From Spirochaetaceae bacterium (GTDB taxonomy: Bacteria > Spirochaetota > Spirochaetia > Treponematales > Rectinemataceae): a stretch of DNA of 13,109 bases. A program made the position numbers and the translations under genes. Location of the stretch: the NCBI GenBank assembly GCA_003452735.1, contig DMNL01000176.1, positions 1 to 13,109 on the forward strand, given 5' to 3'. Under the pieces are notes generated by a model. That model was not told the DNA's origin. It worked only from the letters and a program-made list of their open reading frames with translations, and ran no database searches. Shown here in pieces: positions 7,048 through 13,109 of the stretch. The stretch's first letter is position 1; the number at the start of each line of letters is the position of its first letter.

Positions 7048-7119
7048 CCTCCTATTATTTAGGATCAGCAGGTTTAGATCCACACAGGATTCTATAGCCT
7101 GTCTGGAGCCCTTTTCGGC
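7048..7119 (-). promoter_or_regulatory. Structured hsp20 5' leader, candidate RNA thermometer
   Basis: About 80 bases separate the predicted transcript start from the ATG. The leader holds a bulged GAGC/GCTC hairpin, ACAGG/CCTGT (7084-7088 with 7098-7102), GGATC/GATCC (7062-7066 with 7077-7081), and TCCTA/TAGGA (7050-7054 with 7060-7064). The last pairs four of the six bases of the AGGAGG site (7048-7053). The last two hairpins overlap and are mutually exclusive. Confidence 0.4.
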
Positions 7120-7152
7120 GCTCATCTATAATATGAGCAAGAAGCGTGCCAA
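7120..7152 (-). promoter_or_regulatory. hsp20 promoter region with sigma54-like and sigma70-like matches
   Basis: On the - strand TGGCAC-N5-TTGC (7137-7151) matches the sigma54 -24/-12 consensus exactly. The same stretch also reads TTGGCA-N16-TATAGA (7147-7152 and 7125-7130) as a sigma70-type promoter. A 6-bp inverted repeat, GCTCAT-N7-ATGAGC (7120-7138), covers the downstream half and could be a repressor site. No CIRCE element was found. Confidence 0.5.
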
Positions 7153-7479
7153 AATCATATAAATTACCATCAAAATAATAAATCATTATGCAATAATAAA
7201 ATGTCAATTATACCTGAACAGCAATACGACTGGAAATGAATATCAAGAGCTCTTATATGGGTTTCAATGAGACATAGCTATAAGATTAGCCCTTGGATTT
7301 CTATTTCCGAATGATACATTTGTATTGATATGAGACAGAAGGACTGTATAATAATGATACAATTTGCCTTCTTAGGTATCTGAGCTGTTGGTCAAATCTT
7401 ATCTACTATAATATTTCGCCTTGCGGAAATCTAAGTCATGGCATACACTATATTCGTAAAGTTCTTTTAGGAGGTTTCC
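7153..7479. other. AT-rich intergenic region between divergent hsp20 and binding-protein genes
   Basis: No gene is seen here. The distal part carries the promoter and leader of the importer operon. A bulged hairpin (ATTTCGC with GCGGAAAT, 7413-7430) lies in that leader, next to a second TATAAT (7407-7412) without a good -35 box. Two AT-rich stretches (7181-7190 and 7350-7359) each match nine of ten bases of one end of the Fur-box consensus. The rest shows nothing clear. Confidence 0.5.
7325..7352 (+). promoter_or_regulatory. Putative promoter of the afuABC-like operon
   Basis: TTGATA (7325-7330) and a perfect TATAAT (7347-7352) are 16 bp apart, giving a leader of about 120 bases before the binding-protein gene. 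It is the strongest promoter match in the gap. A Fur-box-like half-site overlaps its -10 box. Confidence 0.6.
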
Positions 7480-8475
7480 ATGAAACGTCTAATTATCGCA
7501 GGGCTTGTGCTAATTCTCAGTCTGACTGTGGCATTTGGGCAGCAGAAACTCGGCGTGTATACAACACTGGATGAGCCTCTCGCTAAAGCGCTATTTGATG
7601 AGTATCAGAAAGAAACTGGAATAATACTCAATTGGCAGAGGCTTTCAGGCGGTGAAGTAGAAGCCAGGCTCGAGGCAGAGAAAGCAAATCCTCAGGCTTC
7701 AATATGGGTGGGAGGAGTAGGGCTCAATCACATTAGCGCCAAACTCAAAGGTCTGACGGCACCTTATAAATCCAAGATGCTCGAGAATACTCCTCTGCAG
7801 TTTCGCGACCCGGAGAACTATTGGGTAGGGCTCTATATAGGACCTATCTGTTTCGTGACCAACAATAAAGTTGCGAAAGAACAAGGAATTAAGCCTCCCA
7901 CATCCTGGGCCGATCTATTGAAACCCGAATACAAGGGCAAGATACGCGTTGCAAATCCAACGACCTCTGGTACGGCCTACAATGTTATAACTACCTTGCG
8001 CTATATATTCGGCGGCGATGAAGAGAAGGTATTCGATTATCTGAATAAGCTCGACAAGAACATCGACCAATATACCAAATCAGGCGCCGCGCCCGGCAAG
8101 AGTGTGGCTATAGGAGAAATCCCTGTGGCAATCGGATATGCACACGACAATGTCAAACTCAAGGTCGAGGGTGCGGATGTCACGATCACCTTCCCCTCGG
8201 AAGGCACCGGATATGAGATTGCCTCGATGTCCATAGTAAAAGGCGGCCCTGACCCGGTAAATGCCAAGAAGCTTTACGATTGGGTGCTTTCTCCAAAGGC
8301 GCAGGAGATTATCGCATCGTGGTATGTTATTCCCGTATCGAAGATCGCCAAGAAAAATCCTCAAGCCTTCAGTCTCAGCGAGATCAAGACCGTAAATCAA
8401 GATGTGGTATGGGATGCAGCTAATAAAGATCGGCTTCTCGAGCGATGGGTCAAGGAGATCGGTTCCAAACGCTGA
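7480..8475 (+). CDS. afuA: Periplasmic binding protein of an AfuABC/FbpABC-type ABC importer
   Basis: This 331-residue exported protein begins with MKRL and a hydrophobic core. Signal peptidase probably cuts after AFG (residues 18-20), since no lipobox cysteine is present. The mature protein follows the AfuA/COG1840 pattern: GVYTTLDEP at the N-terminus, SIWVGGVG, YWVGLYIGP, PTSWADLLKPEYKGKI, then TTSGTAYNVITTL and QYTKSGAAPGKSVAIGEI in the middle, and EGTGYEIASMSIVKGG and YDWVLSPKAQEI toward the end. Proteins annotated this way are often called ferric-iron binding, but Actinobacillus AfuA binds sugar phosphates and related ones bind phosphonates, so the ligand is open. I see no adjacent Tyr-Tyr pair of the kind that binds iron in FbpA. 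AGGAGG lies five bases before the ATG. It is the first gene of the importer operon, followed by a strong hairpin and the permease gene. Confidence 0.9.
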   Translation: MKRLIIAGLVLILSLTVAFGQQKLGVYTTLDEPLAKALFDEYQKETGIILNWQRLSGGEVEARLEAEKANPQASIWVGGVGLNHISAKLKGLTAPYKSKMLENTPLQFRDPENYWVGLYIGPICFVTNNKVAKEQGIKPPTSWADLLKPEYKGKIRVANPTTSGTAYNVITTLRYIFGGDEEKVFDYLNKLDKNIDQYTKSGAAPGKSVAIGEIPVAIGYAHDNVKLKVEGADVTITFPSEGTGYEIASMSIVKGGPDPVNAKKLYDWVLSPKAQEIIASWYVIPVSKIAKKNPQAFSLSEIKTVNQDVVWDAANKDRLLERWVKEIGSKR

Positions 8476-8518
8476 TTTTTATTTCTGTGTGAGATCGCAA
8501 GCCGGAATATAAGAAAAT

Positions 8519-8562
8519 GAGCCGGACCCTGAGGAATGGTATGTTCCCCAGAGGTCCGGTTC
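8519..8562 (+). other. Large intercistronic hairpin between binding-protein and permease genes
   Basis: A stem of about 17-18 bp has one bulge and one mismatch (8519-8536 with 8544-8562), closed by a 7-base loop. No proper T-run follows. It lies 44 bp after the binding-protein stop codon and 47 bp before the permease start. Such hairpins usually protect the upstream message or reduce read-through. Confidence 0.7.
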
Positions 8563-8608
8563 TTGGTATTCTTGGTTCTGATAGTCAGGAAGAAAAGAGG
8601 ATCTCCAA

Positions 8609-10813
8609 GTGTTTACCAAGAAAAAAATTATAATGATTTCTGTGGTCTGCCTTATCTTCGCCATAGGAGAATATTGGATTTTCTCTACGATTCAAAATAC
8701 TTTCGAAAAGAACACGCTGAAAGAGACGAAAGCACTTGTAAAGGGAATAACTTCTTTTGCGCCTTCGAACGATGAAGCTCTCTCTGATTGGATAATAGAG
8801 CTTAGTGACATCTATCCGGACAATCGCTTCTTTGCGATAAAGGGAGTTCCTGGCGAGGAGGGAAGCGAATTAATTGGCGGAGATGAAGCGCTCTTAGACC
8901 TATGGCAGCTTCCGGAATATGCGGAAGCCGCAAGTTATGCTACGGAATCGGTTTCTTACCTTGAAATATACAAATGGCCGAAAATCGTCCATTTTAAGGG
9001 TGTCCCCTACATGCTTATGGTTGCTCCTATACCCGATGCGGAGAATAGCGAAGCTCGGGCTACTCTTCTTGCAGCCATAAATTCTACTGGCTATGTGTCT
9101 TTTTCTAGGCTTGTAGATGCTCTTGCCTTGATTGCCTTTGTTTTATTCGGCGTTGGCTTTGGCATTGCGACATTCTCGCGCGATCCAATCAGCGGTTACG
9201 CAATAGTAGTTTTGGCTGCAATAGTGCTTGCATTCGTTGCATATCCACTCTTAGAGGCCGTGCGCCTTACCTTAATAAAAGATGGCAAATTTTCTTTCAA
9301 TGTATGGAAGACCATTCTTTCAAATCGTCAGTATTTGCAAGCGCTCTGGGGTTCTATCCAGCTTGGCATTGTAACCGCAACGATTTCGACTTTCATAGGC
9401 TTTGTATATGCTTTTGCGGTGGCGCGCACCAGTATGAAAGGCAAAAAACTGGTAACTACTCTTGCGACCATGCCCGTAATATCACCACCATTCTCCTTGA
9501 CGCTGTCGATTATCCTCTTGTTTGGCAAGAATGGTATCGTAACCAAGCAATGGCTCGGCCTTCAAAATATCAATATATATGGTTTGTGGGGGTTGGCCTT
9601 AGCGCAGACAATCAGCATGTTTCCTATAGCATTCATGACTATGCAGGGCGTATTAGAGGCGATTGACTCCACGTTGGAGGATGCTTCGCTCGATCTCAAT
9701 GCTTCTAGATGGTACACATTCAGGCACGTTACATTGCCACTTGCTGCGCCTGGTCTTCTTTCGAGCTGGCTACTTGTATTCACCAATTCGCTTGCAGATT
9801 TTGCAAATCCCCTTCTTCTATCTGGTTCCTATCGAGTGCTATCGGTAGAGTCATACATCGAAGCGATAGGCATGAATAGGCTGAATAATGGTGCGGCTCT
9901 GTCCCTACTTTTGCTCTTGCCTACTTTGACGGCATTTCTGGCGCAGCGCCGCTGGGTGAATCGCAAGTCTTTTGTGGTTGTTACCGGCAAGCCTTCTACG
10001 AGGCTCTCTGACCTCGCATCTTCTGGAGTAAGGAAGGCGTTGACAGGCTTTGTAATTTTGGTAAGCGCCTTTATTGTCGGTTTGTACGGTACGATAGTGG
10101 CTGGTTGCTTTGTCAAGAATTGGGGTATCGATTATTCCTTTACTCTTGCTAATATCGGCGAGGCTTTGACAAGAGGAAAGCAATCTCTTGTTTCAACAAT
10201 CACACTGGCTGGAATTGCCACTCCTATCGCGGGAATTCTTGCGATGGTGGCGGCTTTCATACTCGTGCGAAAGAATTTTCCAGGGAAACGAATCCTAGAA
10301 TCTCTCATCATGGCGCCTTTTGCCATTCCTGGTACTCTCATAGGAATAAGCTTTATTCTGGCATTCAACAAGCCTCCTTTGCTTCTAGTCGGAACAGGAG
10401 CGATATTGGTAATAAATTATGTAGTGAGAGAGCTGCCGGTAGGCGTGGAGGGCGGTATTGCCGCGCTAAGGCAGATCGATCCTTCGATAGAAGAAGCTGC
10501 GGCTGACCTCGGAGCCGATCAAGCAACGATATTCCGTACTATTATTTTGCCGCTGATAAGGCCGGCATTTATTTCGAGTATGTCCTATACTTTTGTTCGC
10601 TCGATGACGGCTGTTTCAGCGATCATATTCCTCATTAGCGCGAAATGGTACCATATCACTATACAGATATACAATTTTTCGGAGAATTTACGCTTTGGGC
10701 TCGCTAGTGTCCTTGCTACGACATTGATCATAATAGTGCTGGCTGTCTTTGGACTTATGAGACTCTTGGTTCGACAGAGCGAGTACCTCGAAAAAACGAT
10801 AACGACCCAGTGA
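8609..10813 (+). CDS. afuB: Fused double permease of the AfuABC-type importer with extra N-terminal extracytoplasmic domain
   Basis: This 734-residue membrane protein contains two MetI-type permease halves in one chain. The second cytoplasmic coupling loop is canonical (EEAAADLGAD, from residue 628, then ILPLIRPA). The first is recognisable (EDASLDLNAS, from residue 357, then TLPLAAPG) but has Asn364 where Gly is usual. Before the first half there is an unusual extension: a membrane segment at residues about 9-28, a soluble acidic stretch at about 30-165, then two membrane segments (168-190 and about 195-219). The soluble part should lie outside the membrane. The start is GTG (8609-8611) with AGAGG upstream; an ATG eight codons later lacks such a site. 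The gene follows the binding protein and precedes the ATPase, so this is the channel of the importer. Confidence 0.9.
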   Translation: MFTKKKIIMISVVCLIFAIGEYWIFSTIQNTFEKNTLKETKALVKGITSFAPSNDEALSDWIIELSDIYPDNRFFAIKGVPGEEGSELIGGDEALLDLWQLPEYAEAASYATESVSYLEIYKWPKIVHFKGVPYMLMVAPIPDAENSEARATLLAAINSTGYVSFSRLVDALALIAFVLFGVGFGIATFSRDPISGYAIVVLAAIVLAFVAYPLLEAVRLTLIKDGKFSFNVWKTILSNRQYLQALWGSIQLGIVTATISTFIGFVYAFAVARTSMKGKKLVTTLATMPVISPPFSLTLSIILLFGKNGIVTKQWLGLQNINIYGLWGLALAQTISMFPIAFMTMQGVLEAIDSTLEDASLDLNASRWYTFRHVTLPLAAPGLLSSWLLVFTNSLADFANPLLLSGSYRVLSVESYIEAIGMNRLNNGAALSLLLLLPTLTAFLAQRRWVNRKSFVVVTGKPSTRLSDLASSGVRKALTGFVILVSAFIVGLYGTIVAGCFVKNWGIDYSFTLANIGEALTRGKQSLVSTITLAGIATPIAGILAMVAAFILVRKNFPGKRILESLIMAPFAIPGTLIGISFILAFNKPPLLLVGTGAILVINYVVRELPVGVEGGIAALRQIDPSIEEAAADLGADQATIFRTIILPLIRPAFISSMSYTFVRSMTAVSAIIFLISAKWYHITIQIYNFSENLRFGLASVLATTLIIIVLAVFGLMRLLVRQSEYLEKTITTQ

Positions 10814-10875
10814 TGGATAGCGATCGGAGTCGTTCGACTGCAGAGCAGGGTTCATTTTATAGGAAAGGGTAGAAT

Positions 10876-11997
10876 ATGACAGCAAAATCCGTGCCCGTGA
10901 CACTTTCTCATGTGACTAAGATATTCAAAGACCCGAAAGGTAAAGGCGAAGTGCATGCTGTTGAAGACGCTGACTTCGAGGTAAAGCCAGGTGAGCTGGT
11001 GACCTTATTGGGGCCTTCCGGATGTGGCAAGACTACCACGCTTCGGATGATCGGAGGCTTTGAATTGCCAACCAAGGGCAAGATCATCATCGGGGATACA
11101 GATGTGACTTTTTTGCCGCCAAATGGTAGGCAGACGGCTACCGTTTTTCAATCCTATGGCCTCTTTCCTCATATGGATGTGTTCGACAATGTTGCATATG
11201 GGCTCAAAATACGAAAGCTAGCCAAAGATGAAATAGAAAAGCGAGTCACGGATATCCTGGATCTCGTAGGGCTTTCTGAACTCATGCACAGAGCTCCTGG
11301 TAGGCTTTCTGGTGGTCAACAACAGCGAGTTGCACTGGCGAGATCGCTTGTGGTGGAGCCACAGGTGCTTCTGCTCGATGAGCCTCTATCGAATCTCGAT
11401 GCTCTTTTGCGCGAGCAGATGAGAGTCGAAATACGCCGTATCCAGAAATCTCTTGGAATTACGGCTATCTATGTAACGCACGACCGTATAGAGGCTATGA
11501 GTCTTTCTGATAGAATAATCGTGATGCGCGATGGCAAGATTCAGCAGATAGGAACTCCAAGCGGTATATATGTAGAGCCCGATTCCGTATTCGTTGCGGG
11601 TTTTGTGGGCAAGGTTGCTTTTTTCCATGCTCAGCTAGAGGACTTTGAACCAGATGGGAGAGCTATATGTAGACTAGGGCAAAAAAAGGTACATGCTGGT
11701 TCTGCCGTAAGAGGGCTCAAAGCAGGGGATGAGGTGGAGCTTATGGCAAGGCCCGAATCGCTGCGCATTGTCAGCCAAGAAGAGGCCGTTGCCTCAGGGA
11801 AGGTCTTTGCAAAGGTCTATTTAGGGTCGAATGTAGAAATCTACGTAAAGACAGAGACTGGTGAACTGCTTATAGAAATCGAAGATCCTTTAGGTAAGGT
11901 AATTCCATCCGAAGGAGAAACCGTATGGATCGGTTTCAACGAAAAAAAGGTTAGAGCGCTCCCGGCCGAAGAACAAACAGAAGGGCAATCGAAATAG
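10876..11997 (+). CDS. afuC: ATP-binding subunit of the AfuABC-type importer
   Basis: This 373-residue ABC ATPase powers the importer from the cytoplasmic side. All nucleotide-site motifs are present: Walker A GPSGCGKTT (residues 46-54), Q-loop Gln92 in FQSYGLFPH, signature LSGGQQQR (144-151), Walker B LLLDEPLSNLD (165-175) and the switch His202 in VTHDRIEAM. The usual sequence after the switch histidine is DQ.EA, here DRIEA, a mild change outside the catalytic residues. Residues after about 240 form a regulatory C-terminal domain of the TOBE type found in FbpC, PotA and related importers. The ATG has AGGAAAGGG upstream. It is the third gene of the operon, 62 bp after the permease. A 9-bp inverted repeat lies just beyond its stop. 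Confidence 0.95.
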   Translation: MTAKSVPVTLSHVTKIFKDPKGKGEVHAVEDADFEVKPGELVTLLGPSGCGKTTTLRMIGGFELPTKGKIIIGDTDVTFLPPNGRQTATVFQSYGLFPHMDVFDNVAYGLKIRKLAKDEIEKRVTDILDLVGLSELMHRAPGRLSGGQQQRVALARSLVVEPQVLLLDEPLSNLDALLREQMRVEIRRIQKSLGITAIYVTHDRIEAMSLSDRIIVMRDGKIQQIGTPSGIYVEPDSVFVAGFVGKVAFFHAQLEDFEPDGRAICRLGQKKVHAGSAVRGLKAGDEVELMARPESLRIVSQEEAVASGKVFAKVYLGSNVEIYVKTETGELLIEIEDPLGKVIPSEGETVWIGFNEKKVRALPAEEQTEGQSK

Positions 11998-11999
11998 TA

Positions 12000-12054
12000 T
12001 CAATCTTGATGGGCAAACATTAAGGATTTTAGGCGATTACTTTTCCAAGATTGA
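12000..12054. repeat. Inverted repeat between convergent afuC and ubiX
   Basis: TCAATCTTG (12000-12008) and CAAGATTGA (12046-12054) form a perfect 9-bp inverted repeat with a 37-base loop, between two convergent stop codons. It lacks a T-run, so it is at best a weak bidirectional terminator. Confidence 0.4.
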
Positions 12055-12062
12055 CACAGAAA

Positions 12063-12668
12063 TCATGGTTTGTCTTGATTTTCTCTTGTCATAGTTTGGT
12101 CGACTATATCAAGATGATCAAGTATTCGGTATATGACAGTATCGACAAGCGATTGGATATCGACGGGCTTATTATGGAAGCTGGGAGAAGCTGGAAGAAT
12201 CACAGCTCCAGCTTCCTTGAGTTGGGCCATCGCGCGGAGCGATACAAGAGAAAGTGGCGTCTCTCTAGGCACAACAATAAAAGGCCAACCTTCTTTTAGA
12301 GCGACAGCTCCCGCCCTATGGATAAGATTGGAGCAGTTTCCGCTTGCTATGGCACCTAGCGTCCCCATGGAACAAGGTGCAATAACTGTGCCATTAAGGC
12401 GGAATTCACCCGATGAAATGGGAGCCAATAAATCATTGTTCTCATGCACAGCAATTAGAGCAGGTCCACCTCCTGGTCCTCCTTTAGCCTGTAGTCTTCC
12501 AAGCCAATAGCCTAGTGGGCGGCCTGTCTCTTCGAGAAGGACTCGTGCGCCCCACCTGCTCGTCACTACATGGAGCATGGCACCGCTTGCAGCAAGCGCG
12601 GAGAGTAATCGTATGGAATAGATTGCGCCAGAAGCGCCGGTGATGCAGACGAGGTAGCGCTTTGCCAT
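12063..12668 (-). CDS. ubiX: UbiX/Pad1 family flavin prenyltransferase
   Basis: This 201-residue flavoprotein joins a dimethylallyl group to reduced FMN, making the prenylated flavin cofactor used by UbiD-type decarboxylases. Family motifs are clear: the FMN-binding ITGASGAIYSIRLL at residues 9-22, HENNDLLAPISSGEF (75-89), APCSMGTLGAIASG (97-110), HRAGAVALKEGWPFIVVPRETPLS (117-140). A Gly-rich stretch (about residues 63-68) precedes the second motif and is longer than usual. No ubiD gene is present in the window, so its partner must be elsewhere. The ATG at 12666-12668 gives the normal N-terminus but has no ribosome-binding site; a promoter match immediately upstream would make the mRNA leaderless. 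It is convergent with the importer operon. Confidence 0.94.
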   Translation of the reverse strand: MAKRYLVCITGASGAIYSIRLLSALAASGAMLHVVTSRWGARVLLEETGRPLGYWLGRLQAKGGPGGGPALIAVHENNDLLAPISSGEFRLNGTVIAPCSMGTLGAIASGNCSNLIHRAGAVALKEGWPFIVVPRETPLSLVSLRAMAQLKEAGAVILPASPSFHNKPVDIQSLVDTVIYRILDHLDIVDQTMTRENQDKP

Positions 12669-12675
12669 GCTTGCT

Positions 12676-12704
12676 ATTTTAGCCTAGGTAAATATCTAGC
12701 GCAA
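12676..12704 (-). promoter_or_regulatory. Putative ubiX promoter giving a leaderless transcript
   Basis: On the - strand TTGCGC (12699-12704) and TAAAAT (12676-12681) are exactly 17 bp apart. Seven bases separate the -10 box from the A of the ubiX ATG, so transcription would begin at or next to the start codon. Confidence 0.5.
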
Positions 12705-12767
12705 TGCCAAATAAGAAAAGGATAGAAATAACCTGATTTAAGGTATACCCAGTCAGATTGTAATTGT

Positions 12768-12776
12768 TGTTATAAT
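12768..12776 (+). promoter_or_regulatory. Extended -10 promoter of the downstream ABC ATPase gene
   Basis: TGTTATAAT is an exact extended -10 element (TGnTATAAT). No convincing -35 box precedes it, which is usual for this promoter type. The leader would be about 80 bases. Confidence 0.55.
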
Positions 12777-12806
12777 TATTCATTTCTTTTTCAGCTCATT
12801 CTTATG

Positions 12807-12820
12807 GAAACAATTGTTTC
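12807..12820. promoter_or_regulatory. Perfect 14-bp palindrome, possible operator
   Basis: GAAACAATTGTTTC is its own reverse complement. It lies about 25 bases downstream of the predicted transcript start of the ABC ATPase gene and 41 bases before its ATG, a suitable place for a repressor dimer. Confidence 0.4.
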
Positions 12821-12861
12821 TAAACATTAGGATTTACCAGAAATTCCAAGAAGGAAGTGCC

Positions 12862-13109
12862 ATGTCAGACACCATCATAAAATTGGATGCGGTTCAAAAG
12901 GTCTATTATTTGGATACTGTCGAGGTCGAAGCGATTAGAGATATATCGCTTGAAATACGCGCCGGTGATTTTGTGAGTATTGCGGGGCCTTCGGGTTCTG
13001 GAAAAACCACGATTCTCAATTTGATAGGCTGTGTCGATAAGCCGACTTCAGGCACTGTCATTGTGAATGGCCAGCGAACGAGTGATCTCGACGATGATAG
13101 ACTTACAGA
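12862..13109 (+). CDS. ABC transporter ATPase, LolD/MacB type (3' end outside window)
   Basis: The first 82 codons of a gene run off the window. The ATG has AAGGAA five bases upstream. The fragment begins MSDTIIKLDAVQKVYYLDT and contains Walker A GPSGSGKTT at residues 44-52, followed by ILNLIGCVDKPTSG and VNGQ. The GPSGSGKTT-ILN-IG-D-PTSG pattern is typical of ATPases that work with MacB/FtsX-type permeases (LolD, MacB, and antibiotic or lipoprotein exporters) rather than with nutrient importers. The signature motif and Walker B lie beyond the window edge, so the subfamily is provisional. A separate promoter and a palindrome precede it. A permease gene would be expected next. Confidence 0.88.
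   Translation, partial: MSDTIIKLDAVQKVYYLDTVEVEAIRDISLEIRAGDFVSIAGPSGSGKTTILNLIGCVDKPTSGTVIVNGQRTSDLDDDRLT

Noticed and set aside
7042..7125. A longer hsp20 beginning at the ATG at 7125
   Set aside because: There is no ribosome-binding site, the added residues do not look like an Hsp20 N-terminus, and the ATG coincides with the predicted transcript start.
7041..7200. CIRCE element for HrcA control of hsp20
   Set aside because: The inverted repeat present (GCTCAT-N7-ATGAGC) does not match the CIRCE arms or its 9-base spacer.

Overview
The window comes from an anaerobe-like bacterium of moderate GC. My best guess is a Spirochaetota member related to Treponema/Rectinema, based on general protein style and on the mix of an M29 aminopeptidase, CstA, a one-cluster ferredoxin and a long acyl-CoA synthetase tail. 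This is an inference, with no marker gene to settle it. No rRNA, tRNA, CRISPR array, insertion sequence or phage gene was seen. The region looks chromosomal, with short gaps between genes.

Layout. (1) 1-591 is the C-terminal end of an AMP-forming acyl-CoA synthetase on the + strand. (2) 659-2940 on the - strand holds a small MIP18/DUF59-like protein and, upstream of it, a tight three-gene unit: a small unknown protein, an ArsA/Get3-type ATPase, and an unknown membrane-anchored protein. (3) 3184-4878 (-) is cstA, followed by a structured 3' UTR and a good intrinsic terminator. It is divergent from an M29 aminopeptidase at 5085-6203 (+), and a short perfect palindrome lies between them. (4) 6219-6449 (-) is a ferredoxin and 6622-7041 (-) a small heat-shock protein. 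The latter has a structured leader, an intrinsic terminator and a sigma54-like promoter match. (5) 7480-11997 (+) is a complete binding-protein-dependent importer of the AfuABC/FbpABC class: binding protein, fused double permease with an unusual N-terminal extracytoplasmic domain, and ATPase. (6) 12063-12668 (-) is ubiX, possibly translated from a leaderless mRNA. (7) 12862 onward (+) is the start of a LolD/MacB-type ABC ATPase gene that runs off the window.

How the genes work together. The importer genes form one transcription unit with a large hairpin after the binding-protein gene, which would favour excess binding protein over permease. CstA (pyruvate or peptide uptake) and the aminopeptidase are back to back and could be co-regulated. 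The ArsA-type cluster is the least explained part of the window and the best candidate for an undescribed system. All functions are read from motifs and recall of families; no database search was run.
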